Source: Bacteroidia bacterium (GTDB taxonomy: Bacteria; Bacteroidota; Bacteroidia; Chitinophagales; Saprospiraceae). Taken from it: a stretch of DNA of 36,771 bases. Below the pieces are notes generated by a model that was not told the DNA's origin, did no database searches, and saw nothing but the letters and a program-made list of their open reading frames with translations. Position 1 is the first letter of the stretch; every line of letters starts with the position of its first letter. Shown here in pieces: positions 7,256-16,449 of this stretch. The translations under genes were made by a program, and so were the position numbers. The DNA is taken from positions 1-36,771 of the forward strand of contig JAUIEA010000023.1 in assembly GCA_030429045.1 (NCBI GenBank). Direction: 5' to 3'.

Positions 7256-10200
7256 ATGTTATCCAGTATCATACGTTTCTTTCTAGAGAACAAGCTCGTC
7301 GCCTGGCTGCTTCTCCTCTTCTTTATCGGATGGGGGATCGTCAATGCACCTTTTGATCTCCCTGTGTTCTGGCTGCCCAAGGACCCCGTGGCTGTGGACG
7401 CCATCCCGGATATCGGCGAAAACCAGCAGATCGTCTTTACCAAATGGATGGGACGTTCGCCGCAAGATGTCGAAGACCAGATCTCCTATCCGCTCACCTC
7501 TTCATTGCTGGGCATCCCCGGTGTCAAGTCGATCCGCAGCAGTTCAATGTTCGGCTTTTCGACCATCTACATTATTTTCCAGGATGACGTAGAGTTCTAT
7601 TGGAGCAGGTCCCGGATCCTAGAGAAGCTCAATTCGCTACCCACCAATTTGCTGCCCGAGGGCGTACAACCAGCCCTGGGTCCCGATGCAACGGCTCTGG
7701 GACAGATCTTCTGGTACACACTTGAAGGGCAGGACTCCCTGGGCAATCCGACCGGTGGATGGGATCTGCATGAATTACGGACCATCCAGAATTTTTACGT
7801 GCGCTATGGATTGACAGTGGCAGAAGGCGTGGCAGAGGTGGCTTCCATTGGTGGCTACGTCAAAGAGTATCAGATCGACGTAGATCCGGAGGCGATGAAA
7901 GCCCATCGCATCACCCTCGATCAGGTGATGGCCGCAGTTCGGGGCAGCAACCTGGACATCGGTGCGCAAACCATGGAGATCAACCTGGCGGAATACTTCG
8001 TCCGTGGACTCGGCTACATCCAGAACATTGAGGACATTGAATATTCTGTCATCACGTCCAATGATAATGTCCCGATATATATCAAGGATATCGCCAGGGT
8101 CAATATCGGACCCGCCACTCGGCGAGGGGCACTTGACAAATCAGGTGCAGAAGCCGTGGGCGGCGTTGTCGTAGCCCGATACGGGGCCAACCCCATGGAA
8201 GTCATTCAAAATGTCAAATCCAGGATCGGTGAACTGGCCCCGGGGCTACCCACCAAGACCTTGGAAGACGGGACTGTGAGCAAGGTCCGCATTGTGCCGT
8301 TTTATGATCGAACACAGTTGATCCAGGAGACCATTGGCACCCTCGAAGAAGCACTGACCCTGGAAGTTCTGATCACCATCATCGTGGTGATCCTCATGTT
8401 ATTCAATCTGAAATTCTCATTGCTGGTCGCGGGTACCCTTCCAGTGGCTGTCCTGATGTGTTTCGTGGCCATGCGACAATTCGGGATAGATGCCAATATC
8501 GTCTCGCTTTCGGGAATCGCCATTGCCATCGGCACCATGGTGGACATGGGCATCGTCCTGACAGAAAGCATGGTCAAAGGGATAAAAGAAGCCCCGCCCG
8601 GAAAACCCTTGCTAACGACCGTGTATGAGGCGACCATGGAAGTTGCGTCCGCTGTGATCACAGCGGTTGCGACCACTATTGTCAGTTTTCTACCCGTCTT
8701 TGCCATGGAAGCCTCCGAAGGGAAATTATTCCGGCCGCTGGCATTCACCAAAACATTTGCCTTGCTGGCTTCCATCGTGATCGCCATCACCATCCTCCCT
8801 GCGATGGCACACAGCCTCTTCTCCTTTCAGCCGCGAAAGGCCCGATGGCAGATGGGCATCAATCTGATCCTGATCATCGGTGGCATCCTGGTGGCCGGTT
8901 TATACAATTTCTGGTTTGGGATGATCATCATCTTTGTCGCCTTGCTCGAATTGATCAGTATATGGGCCTCCGTTCGATTCTCTAAAGACACGATCAAGGC
9001 TGTTCAATGGGGTAAAAATATCGTGTACAGCCTTCTGGTGACCTTTTTTCTCACCAGGGCCTGGATGCCACTAGGGGTAGAAGCCAGCCTCTTGACCAAC
9101 CTCCTGTTTGTTGTGGCCATCATCGGTTCATTGATGGCGTTGTTCTTCACCTTGATCCACTTCTACGAAAAGATCCTCCTGTTTATCCTGCGGATCAGAT
9201 GGGTTTTCCTGGCCCTGGTCACCGGATTGGTCATTTGGGGGTTTTCCATTTTCAAACACACCGGACAGGAATTTATGCCCGCCCTGAATGAAGGGTCATT
9301 TCTGTTCATGCCGACGTCCATGCCACATACAGGTATGCAGCAAAATCTGAATTATTTGCGCACGCTGGACATGGCGGTGACGGCCATCCCTGAAGTCGAA
9401 TTGGTGGTGGGCAAACTGGGTCGGGTAGAGAGTCCGCTGGACCCTGCCCCGGTCTCCATGTACGAAAATCTGATCCAGTATAAATCTGAATACAAGACTG
9501 ATGAAAATGGACATCGTCAGCGGTTCAAAGTGAATCGTTCAGGTGATTATGTTCTGGATAAAAACGGAGATCACATTCCGGACTCCAATGGCAAATATGT
9601 CCGTCAATGGCGCGACCATATCCACTCACCTGACGACATCTGGAAAGAGGTCCTGCAAGTGAGCTCTCTGCCCGGTGTCACCTCTGCACCCAAGCTGCAA
9701 CCGATCGAAACGCGGCTGGTGATGTTACAGACAGGGATGAGAGCCCCGATGGGCATTAAGGTCAAGGGGCCGGACCTGGCCAGTATTGAAGCGTTTGGCC
9801 TTCAGCTCGAAGATATCCTCAAAGAAGTCGATGGCGTCAAAGCCTCGGCCGTATTTGCAGATCGTATCGTTGGCAAACCATATCTGGAATTTGATATCGA
9901 CCGGAAGGCACTGGCCCGATACGGGTTGACCATCGAGCAGGTACAACGCTATATCCAGGCCGGGGTGGGTGGCATGACGATGACGACCACCGTAGAAGGT
10001 CGCGAGCGTTATCCGGTCCGCATCCGATATCCCCGTGAGCTGCGGTCCGATCCGGACATCGTCGAGCGCATCCTCATTCCGGTGAAGTCGGGAGGACAGA
10101 TCCCTCTGGGTGAACTGGTGACCACCCAGTACCGCCAGGGCCCTCAGGCCATCAAGAGCGAGGACAGTTTCCTGATCGGTTATGTCCTCTTTGACCGGGA

Positions 10201-10963
10201 TCAGGATCAGGCAGAAGTAACCGTCGTCGAAAATGCACAAAAGCATATCCAGGACAAGATCCAGGCGGGAGAACTGATCGTCCCTCCAGGAATCAGCTAT
10301 CGATTTGCCGGCACATATGAACAACAGGTTCGTGCCAGTAAAAAACTGGGCGTCGTTCTACCGATCGCCCTGGGCATTATTTTCCTGATCCTGTATTTTC
10401 AATTCCGGTCAGTGGCCATCACCTCCATGGTTTTCACCGGCGTGTTCATCGCATTTTCTGGTGGATTTATCATGCTCTGGCTGTACGGGCAACCCTGGTT
10501 TATGGATGTGGATATCCTCGGTACCAATATTCGCGATTTCATGCAAATGAAAACCATCAACCTCAGTGTAGCGGTCTGGGTCGGGTTCATAGCACTTTTT
10601 GGCATCGCAACAGATGATGGTGTCCTGGTGGCCACCTTTCTGAAAGACAGTTTCAAAAGCAATCAACCCACCACGAATGCAGAGATCCGTCAAGCTGTAG
10701 TAGAAGGGGGCTTGCGGCGGGTTCGCCCGGCCATGATGACCACAGCAACCACACTACTGGCCTTACTACCTGTCCTGTCCAGTACCGGCAGAGGGGCAGA
10801 TGTGATGGTCCCCATGGCCATCCCTTCATTTGGAGGTATGGCATTACAGGTACTGACCATGTTCACAGTCCCTGTCCTTTTCTGTATGTGGAAGGAGGGT
10901 CAGCTCGCCTGGAAAAATAAGTTTGGAAACGAAAATGAGAGCTCCGATGAGATCATTCTATAA
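7256..10963 (+). CDS. cusA: CusA/CzcA-family RND heavy-metal efflux pump
   Basis: 1235 residues; an inner-membrane proton-driven pump moving Cu+/Ag+ or divalent metals out through a TolC-like channel. The heavy-metal RND signature is present: VPFYDRTQLI at 347-356, the TM4 segment GIAIAIGTMVD with Asp430, and FMPALNEG after TM7. The porter region is Met-rich (LFMPTSMP, MLQTGMRAPMG), which favours monovalent copper/silver over zinc. It is about 190 residues longer than E. coli CusA because of two inserts: about 525-640 with extra membrane helices between TM6 and TM7, and about 742-790, a charged segment with DENG and DKNGD turns. Similar inserts occur in Bacteroidota homologues as I recall them. 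The start follows a 126-base gap after the HYC_CC_PP gene and the end overlaps the next gene. Confidence 0.95.
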   Translation: MLSSIIRFFLENKLVAWLLLLFFIGWGIVNAPFDLPVFWLPKDPVAVDAIPDIGENQQIVFTKWMGRSPQDVEDQISYPLTSSLLGIPGVKSIRSSSMFGFSTIYIIFQDDVEFYWSRSRILEKLNSLPTNLLPEGVQPALGPDATALGQIFWYTLEGQDSLGNPTGGWDLHELRTIQNFYVRYGLTVAEGVAEVASIGGYVKEYQIDVDPEAMKAHRITLDQVMAAVRGSNLDIGAQTMEINLAEYFVRGLGYIQNIEDIEYSVITSNDNVPIYIKDIARVNIGPATRRGALDKSGAEAVGGVVVARYGANPMEVIQNVKSRIGELAPGLPTKTLEDGTVSKVRIVPFYDRTQLIQETIGTLEEALTLEVLITIIVVILMLFNLKFSLLVAGTLPVAVLMCFVAMRQFGIDANIVSLSGIAIAIGTMVDMGIVLTESMVKGIKEAPPGKPLLTTVYEATMEVASAVITAVATTIVSFLPVFAMEASEGKLFRPLAFTKTFALLASIVIAITILPAMAHSLFSFQPRKARWQMGINLILIIGGILVAGLYNFWFGMIIIFVALLELISIWASVRFSKDTIKAVQWGKNIVYSLLVTFFLTRAWMPLGVEASLLTNLLFVVAIIGSLMALFFTLIHFYEKILLFILRIRWVFLALVTGLVIWGFSIFKHTGQEFMPALNEGSFLFMPTSMPHTGMQQNLNYLRTLDMAVTAIPEVELVVGKLGRVESPLDPAPVSMYENLIQYKSEYKTDENGHRQRFKVNRSGDYVLDKNGDHIPDSNGKYVRQWRDHIHSPDDIWKEVLQVSSLPGVTSAPKLQPIETRLVMLQTGMRAPMGIKVKGPDLASIEAFGLQLEDILKEVDGVKASAVFADRIVGKPYLEFDIDRKALARYGLTIEQVQRYIQAGVGGMTMTTTVEGRERYPVRIRYPRELRSDPDIVERILIPVKSGGQIPLGELVTTQYRQGPQAIKSEDSFLIGYVLFDRDQDQAEVTVVENAQKHIQDKIQAGELIVPPGISYRFAGTYEQQVRASKKLGVVLPIALGIIFLILYFQFRSVAITSMVFTGVFIAFSGGFIMLWLYGQPWFMDVDILGTNIRDFMQMKTINLSVAVWVGFIALFGIATDDGVLVATFLKDSFKSNQPTTNAEIRQAVVEGGLRRVRPAMMTTATTLLALLPVLSSTGRGADVMVPMAIPSFGGMALQVLTMFTVPVLFCMWKEGQLAWKNKFGNENESSDEIIL

Positions 10964-12212
10964 TTACATCCTGACAGGCTTCTTGTTGTGTCTGTTCAGC
11001 TTATCCGGTTCGGCGCAACCTCTTGCCGAATTGCTGGCTGCATCGGATAGTGCCAATCTCGAGCTGCAAGCCCTGTATCACGAATACCTTGCAGCACGTG
11101 AACGGGGGCCTCAGGTCAGTCAGTTACCCGAACCCGAGGTTGGATTGGGGCTGTTTGTCCTGCCAGTCGAAACCCGGCTTGGGCCCCAATGGGTACGGTT
11201 GAGTGCCTCGCAGATGTTCCCCTGGACAGGCACCCTCCAAGCTCGGGAAGATGTGGCGATTGCTATGGCATCTGTTCGGTATGAGCGTATTGCAGCGACG
11301 AGGCTTCTGCTTCATGATCGAATCCGTAAGGCCTATATCCGCCTCCAGGAACTGGACAGGAAACAGGTCATCATTCAAGAGAATATGCGGCTCACAAAGG
11401 AACTGGAAAACATTATCACCACGCGGGTAGAAACGGGACGGGCCAGTCTGGCTGACCTCCTCCGCATTCAGGTCAGAATCCGGGGATTGGAAGAGGAACT
11501 GCACCTGCTTGAAAATCTGAAACGCATCCCACAGGCATCGATCAATCAGGCCCTGAATCGAAATGTAGACCTGTCTGTTGTCCCGAAGGACTCGCTTGTT
11601 CTGGCCCATCTCAATCATGATCGGGATCCACTGTTTGCAGCCATTCGAGATGAACACCCCAACCTTCGCATACTGGCATTACAACAGGAAGTCTCCCAAA
11701 AGAAGATCGAACTCAATGCATTGGAAGGCAAACCTTCACTGACTGCAGGGATTGACTATATCGCTGTTGGCAACCGCAGCGACGCCCAACCCGCAGGAAA
11801 TGGACGGGATATTCTTTCCCCGAGGATCGGGATTCGGATACCGATCTACCGGGACAAATACCGGGCAAAAGCGCAGGAAGAAAAATGGACCATTCAAGCC
11901 CTGGAATACCGGAAGGAAGATCAGTTCCTGGAATATCAGAAAGAGGTAGCGCAGGCTTACGCCGATTATGAAGATGGCCGTATCCGGCATGCACTGGCCA
12001 GGGAACAGCAAACCATCATTCGATCGGCCATCGAGCTGCAAATGACCACCTACAGCACCAATGGAGCAGGCTTCCTGGATTTACTCCAAATGGAAGATCA
12101 GCTCCTCCAATATGACCTCCAGATGCTATCTGCCATGGTAAAAACTCAGATGGCCATGGCGCAACTCCAAAAAATCATTCCTCAATCAGAACGACCCGAT
12201 CATGGAGAATAG
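10935..12212 (+). CDS. TolC-like outer-membrane efflux protein (CusC role)
   Basis: About 425 residues. A signal peptide (cleavage near GSAQ, about residue 28) is followed by two long helical TolC-type repeats (outer membrane efflux protein family), the usual length for this class. Helical hairpins such as LEHKQ-like and LTKELENIITTRVETG segments and the YRDKYRAKAQEEKW region fit the periplasmic tunnel. The gene begins within the last codons of cusA: ATG at 10935 or 10947 would both give a good signal peptide, and a start at 10923 is also possible. It overlaps the adaptor gene by 11 bases, so pump, channel and adaptor are translated as one unit. Metal specificity is inferred from the neighbours. 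Confidence 0.9.
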   Translation: MRAPMRSFYNYILTGFLLCLFSLSGSAQPLAELLAASDSANLELQALYHEYLAARERGPQVSQLPEPEVGLGLFVLPVETRLGPQWVRLSASQMFPWTGTLQAREDVAIAMASVRYERIAATRLLLHDRIRKAYIRLQELDRKQVIIQENMRLTKELENIITTRVETGRASLADLLRIQVRIRGLEEELHLLENLKRIPQASINQALNRNVDLSVVPKDSLVLAHLNHDRDPLFAAIRDEHPNLRILALQQEVSQKKIELNALEGKPSLTAGIDYIAVGNRSDAQPAGNGRDILSPRIGIRIPIYRDKYRAKAQEEKWTIQALEYRKEDQFLEYQKEVAQAYADYEDGRIRHALAREQQTIIRSAIELQMTTYSTNGAGFLDLLQMEDQLLQYDLQMLSAMVKTQMAMAQLQKIIPQSERPDHGE

Positions 12213-13953
12213 AACAATCATTATTCTGATAAGCCTTGCTGCAGTCCTTGGTCTTTGTGCCGGGTATATGTTATTTGGTGGATCTGCTTGGGATACTGTA
12301 CCTGACTCAAAAGAAAATAACCAGCAAGTTGAGACCGAAAGTGAGATATGGACCTGCTCCATGCACCCGTCTGTTCGTCAACCGGAACCGGGACAATGCC
12401 CGATCTGTGGTATGGATCTCATTCCGTTACAACAGGGGACATCCGCCGGCGATCCCCTGGTATTGGAAATGACCCCGGAAGCCGTAGCACTGGCCAATAT
12501 CCAAACCCTGGTGGTCGGTCAGCAAGGTGAGCAAAAGGCTGGTACCATCATCCTCTCTGGTAAGATTAAAGCTGATGAACGACGCATTGCCACTCAAGTC
12601 GCACATGTGCCGGGGCGTATCGAAAAGCTGTATGTCACCTATGCCGGCGAATCCGTTCGAAAGGGCCAAAAAATGGCCACTGTATATTCTCCGGAATTGG
12701 TGAATGCACAACGTGAACTTCTGGAAGCGATCAAATGGAATAAAACAAAACCACAGCTGGCAGAAGCGGCACGAAACAAATTGCGGTATTGGAAAATAGA
12801 TGACGTTACGATTCGGAATATCGAAGTTACAGGGAAGGTGCAAACATCCATAACCCTTTATGCAGACCAGGGGGGCATCGTGTCAAATCGCCATATTGCT
12901 GCTGGAGATTATATCCAGGAAGGAGAGGCATTATTTGACCTGGTGGACCTCAGTCGGCTCTGGGTCCTTTTTGATGCCTATGAAGAAGATCTGGGCAAGA
13001 TCCGCATGGGAGATCAGGTCGCGTTTACCGTACCCGCGAATCCGGGCAAAACCTATCAAGCCAGGATCTCCTTTATAGACCCGGTTATTGATCCGCAAAC
13101 CAGAATAGCCACTCTGCGTGCAGAACTGGCAAATTCTTCTGGTTTGTTTAAACCCGAGATGTTTGTACGAGGCACCCTGACCAGTAGATCGGCCCAAAAA
13201 ACAAATCAGTTTGCCATTCCAAAAACCGCAGTGTTGTGGACAGGAAAGCGGTCTGTAGTCTATGTCCAGGAGCCAGATATGGACATCCCTTCCTTCTCGT
13301 TCAGAGAGATCACTCTGGGTGAGTCCGAAGGTGATCACTACCAGGTAGTAGACGGATTGGAAGGCGGCGATCGCATTGTGGTGAATGGTGCTTTTGTCAT
13401 TGACGCTGCTGCCCAACTGAACAATATGAACAGTATGATGAACCGGCAGGTTCGATTGAAAGAAACGAAAAGGTCATCCTCTCTCCCCGACTACACAGCC
13501 TCGACTCCTGCACGGTTCAAACAACAACTCGGCCTGGTCGCCGATGCCTATCTCCAGTTGAAAGAGGCACTAGTGGCTTCATCACAGCAAAAGGCCTCCA
13601 GGTCTGCGGATCAATTGATCCGGGACTTGTCCAAAGTGGATATGTCACTGGTCAAGGGCGAGGCTCATCTCTACTGGATGGATCAGGCCAATGCCATGCG
13701 TTCACACAGTAACCTGATCGCGAAAGGGGATCTGGAAAAACAACGCGAGCAATTCCGATTTCTATCCGATGCACTGATCCAAACACTGAAGGTATTTGGT
13801 ATTTCAGAGCACACCTATTACATCCAACATTGTCCTATGGCCAACAACAACAAAGGTGCCAGCTGGATCAGCTTAAACCATGTTATCCAGAACCCCTATT
13901 ACGGCGACAAGATGTTGACCTGTGGAGCAGTCATCGATAGTCTGGAAGATTAA
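12202..13953 (+). CDS. cusB: CusB-like membrane fusion protein with N-terminal heavy-metal-binding domain and C-terminal DUF3347
   Basis: 583 residues. An N-terminal membrane helix (about 5-25) leads to a heavy-metal-binding domain with WTCSMHP at 50-56 and CPICGMDL at 66-73. The adaptor body follows, with the lipoyl/barrel-sandwich half around HVPGRIEKLYVTYAGESVRKG (split lipoyl motif) and a beta-barrel to about 400. The last 150 residues match the DUF3347 type, ending in IQHCPMANNNKGASW and NPYYGDKMLTCG. The protein links CusA to the TolC-like channel and probably hands Cu+ to the pump through its Cys/Met/His sites. It closes the operon; stop at 13953. Confidence 0.93.
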   Translation: MENRTIIILISLAAVLGLCAGYMLFGGSAWDTVPDSKENNQQVETESEIWTCSMHPSVRQPEPGQCPICGMDLIPLQQGTSAGDPLVLEMTPEAVALANIQTLVVGQQGEQKAGTIILSGKIKADERRIATQVAHVPGRIEKLYVTYAGESVRKGQKMATVYSPELVNAQRELLEAIKWNKTKPQLAEAARNKLRYWKIDDVTIRNIEVTGKVQTSITLYADQGGIVSNRHIAAGDYIQEGEALFDLVDLSRLWVLFDAYEEDLGKIRMGDQVAFTVPANPGKTYQARISFIDPVIDPQTRIATLRAELANSSGLFKPEMFVRGTLTSRSAQKTNQFAIPKTAVLWTGKRSVVYVQEPDMDIPSFSFREITLGESEGDHYQVVDGLEGGDRIVVNGAFVIDAAAQLNNMNSMMNRQVRLKETKRSSSLPDYTASTPARFKQQLGLVADAYLQLKEALVASSQQKASRSADQLIRDLSKVDMSLVKGEAHLYWMDQANAMRSHSNLIAKGDLEKQREQFRFLSDALIQTLKVFGISEHTYYIQHCPMANNNKGASWISLNHVIQNPYYGDKMLTCGAVIDSLED

Positions 13954-14062
13954 TTCACGATTGTCCAACATCGATAAGAGTCTTCTTATTGAGCTCCGCT
14001 TTGTCAGTTTAACGTCAAAAAGCCAATCAATCCGGTTAAAAAATGAAAAAAATGCCCACCTT

Positions 14063-14087
14063 CAAAAGCTATGACTTGAGCTTTTTG
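14063..14087 (+). terminator. Weak hairpin followed by T-rich tract, possible end of the cus operon
   Basis: AAAAGCT (14064-14070) pairs with AGCTTTT (14079-14085) across an 8-base loop and runs into TTTTTG. The stem has only three G/C pairs at most, so this is a weak terminator candidate about 110 bases after cusB. The 248-base interval to 14201 has no convincing gene; TACTTTTC at about 14176-14183 is a possible -7 box. Confidence 0.3.
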
Positions 14088-14201
14088 TATTTTATCGAAT
14101 CCACTCTACCAGGCCTTGAAGTCTTTTTTAAAACCCTGGTTTCCCCCAAGGCTAAATTCATTTTCTTCACGCCTTTACTTTTCTTCATTAAACGCTATCC
14201 A

Positions 14202-16382
14202 ATGCAACGTTGCTTACTCTTATTTACGTTATTACTCCTCACATCTATAAGCCTTTCTGCCCAAACGCTCTATATGGAGGATTTTGAAGCAGGCACCCAA
14301 CCTACAGGTTGGACCATTACTTCGAATGCATCCGATGACGGTTGGCGTTTTGGTACAGCTGGATCCTTATCCAGTATTGACTTCGCCATCACCCCGAATG
14401 GGACTAACGGTATTGCGGCCACCAATGATGATGCCTGCAATTGCGACAAAGAGATGGACATCCTGATCAGTCCTCCTTTTGACCTCTCATCCGTAACGGC
14501 CGTCACCTTGCAATTTGACCTCTTTTTTGGCGCCGAATCGTATAATGGGATCACTGAAACCGGCATGGTCCATGCCTCTGTGGATGGCATCTCCTGGGAT
14601 CTGCTGGACGACCTGCACGGACATAGTGAATGGGATTCCCACACCATCGACCTGACCAATTACGCAGGAGAGAAAATGGTGTATATCCGTTTCACATACA
14701 GCGATGGAGGCGACTGGTTGTATGGCATGGCCATTGACAATGTGGCACTGGTCGTCCCCCCTGCCCTGGATGCCCGCATGGACCATATCGATATGTATCG
14801 GGTCGGTGAAACAGATGTACCCATTGGCATTACCGGCCATCTTTTCAATGCCGGATCCACCCCGATCACTTCATTTGAAATTGCCTATTCCCTGAATGGC
14901 ACGCTTGCCGGTTCAGAGGTCATCGATAATATGACCATTCCGGCCTTCACGTCAGGTGCATTTGCTTTAACCAGCCCCTGGATTCCCGATGCTTCCGGAG
15001 ATTATACCGTATCCATCGACGTTGTCGCCGTCAATGGCGAAATGGATGAGGACCAGACCAACAATGCCCTGGAATACGATATTGAGATCTTCGAAAAAGT
15101 CACCCCACCAAACCTGATCGATGACTATCTGGTAGCTGACCCGATCTTTCATGCACTCCCCGAGGCTTCCAAAGACCTGGACAAACCCAATGATCTGGAT
15201 TTCTTTCCGATCCTGGGCAAGGATGAATTGTGGATCGTCAACGAACGCAATGAAAGCAGTGGGGGTAGTACGCTCACAATCAACAATGCAACATCAGAAA
15301 ATCCGACTTACCTCCACCGCGTCGACGGCAATGCCTGGCACTTCATGTCTATCCCAACCGGGATCGCATTTGGTAACAATCTGAATTTCGCCACCTCGCC
15401 GGGTGTCAAGGATGCCAATCACAGCAATGGCACCTTTACCGGGCCGACATTGTGGTCCAGCGATCCGGACATCTATGCCAAGCCATCCGGTGGGAATGGC
15501 AGTCACCTGGATATGCTCCACGGCAGTCCGTTCAGCATGGGCATCGCCCATGAGATTGATAATGTCTATTGGGTCTTTGACAGCTGGAACCAAACCATTG
15601 TCCGTTATGATTTCCAAGAAGATCACGGACCCGGAAATGATTACCATGGTGATGCACTGGTCAGAAGATACCTGGAAATCACTGTCAACAGGGATGGAGA
15701 CGTTCCCAGTCACATGGTATTAGACAAATCAACCGGTTGGTTATACATTGTCGACAATGGCAACAACCGCGTCTTGCGCCTGGACATTCATTCAGGAAAC
15801 GTGGTCGGGGACATTCCGCTGATCAACGAACCCCTTGCAGAACATTCTGAAATGGGCAATGTGACCTGGGAGGTCATTATTCAGGATAGCATCGACCGCC
15901 CTTGTGGAATTGAGATCATGGAAGACCGTCTGCTCGTCGGAGACTATGCATCAGGCGACATATATGTGTATGACATCAATGACTTTCAGGAACTGGGTCG
16001 CATTTCCACTGGATCGGAGGGTTTGACAGGGCTGAAAATTGGCCCCAATGGCCATATCTGGTATACCAATAAACTGGAAAATACGGTCACCCATATTGAA
16101 CCGGGAATGGTCAGTGGCATCAGCGACAATGCGCTTGCGGCCAGGGTCAACCTGTCACCCATCCCGACAAAAAACACCCTGTTTGTCGATCTCACGGATC
16201 TGTCCTTGAATGGCGAGGCTACGATTCACATTCTGGATGCCGCAGGGAAAGAAGTGTTGTCGACCCGGATGCAAGGCGATCAAAAGGAACTTCAACTAGG
16301 CCATCTTGCAGATGGAACCTATTGGTTGAGAATTCAAAAAGAGGGTCATCAAATGACCAGAAAAATAGTCCTCACAAAATAA
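14202..16382 (+). CDS. Secreted multidomain protein with beta-propeller and T9SS sorting domain
   Basis: 726 residues. The ATG at 14202 was chosen because it gives a clean signal peptide (MQRCLLLFTL to SLSAQ, residue 21); the frame stays open upstream to an ATG at 14043. After the signal comes a jelly-roll of the MAM/choice-of-anchor J type (about 22-185, EDFEAG, ISPPFDLS, DNVAL), then an Ig-like CARDB-type domain (about 188-305, DEDQTNNALE), then an NHL-like propeller (about 320-640, with repeated LYIVDNGNNRVLRLD and GPNGHIWYTN blades). The last about 75 residues are a T9SS type A sorting domain ending in MTRKIVLTK. Ligand and function are unknown. It sits between the cus operon and a convergent di-heme gene. 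Confidence 0.88.
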   Translation: MQRCLLLFTLLLLTSISLSAQTLYMEDFEAGTQPTGWTITSNASDDGWRFGTAGSLSSIDFAITPNGTNGIAATNDDACNCDKEMDILISPPFDLSSVTAVTLQFDLFFGAESYNGITETGMVHASVDGISWDLLDDLHGHSEWDSHTIDLTNYAGEKMVYIRFTYSDGGDWLYGMAIDNVALVVPPALDARMDHIDMYRVGETDVPIGITGHLFNAGSTPITSFEIAYSLNGTLAGSEVIDNMTIPAFTSGAFALTSPWIPDASGDYTVSIDVVAVNGEMDEDQTNNALEYDIEIFEKVTPPNLIDDYLVADPIFHALPEASKDLDKPNDLDFFPILGKDELWIVNERNESSGGSTLTINNATSENPTYLHRVDGNAWHFMSIPTGIAFGNNLNFATSPGVKDANHSNGTFTGPTLWSSDPDIYAKPSGGNGSHLDMLHGSPFSMGIAHEIDNVYWVFDSWNQTIVRYDFQEDHGPGNDYHGDALVRRYLEITVNRDGDVPSHMVLDKSTGWLYIVDNGNNRVLRLDIHSGNVVGDIPLINEPLAEHSEMGNVTWEVIIQDSIDRPCGIEIMEDRLLVGDYASGDIYVYDINDFQELGRISTGSEGLTGLKIGPNGHIWYTNKLENTVTHIEPGMVSGISDNALAARVNLSPIPTKNTLFVDLTDLSLNGEATIHILDAAGKEVLSTRMQGDQKELQLGHLADGTYWLRIQKEGHQMTRKIVLTK

Positions 16383-16392
16383 TTCGATCCTG

Positions 16393-16435
16393 AAAAAAAA
16401 GGGCTCTCCGATACACATCAGAGAGCCCTTTTTTT
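16393..16435. terminator. Bidirectional Rho-independent terminator
   Basis: GGGCTCTC (16401-16408) and GAGAGCCC (16421-16428) form a perfect 8-bp stem with a 12-base loop, flanked by a run of A on the left and a run of T on the right. It lies between the convergent stops at 16382 and 16450 and can end transcription from both sides. Confidence 0.93.
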
Positions 16436-16449
16436 ATATGTAGAAAATA

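Noticed and set aside
14043-14201. 53-codon extension before the propeller protein
   Set aside because: It places a second hydrophobic segment ahead of a complete signal peptide and overlaps a terminator-like hairpin.
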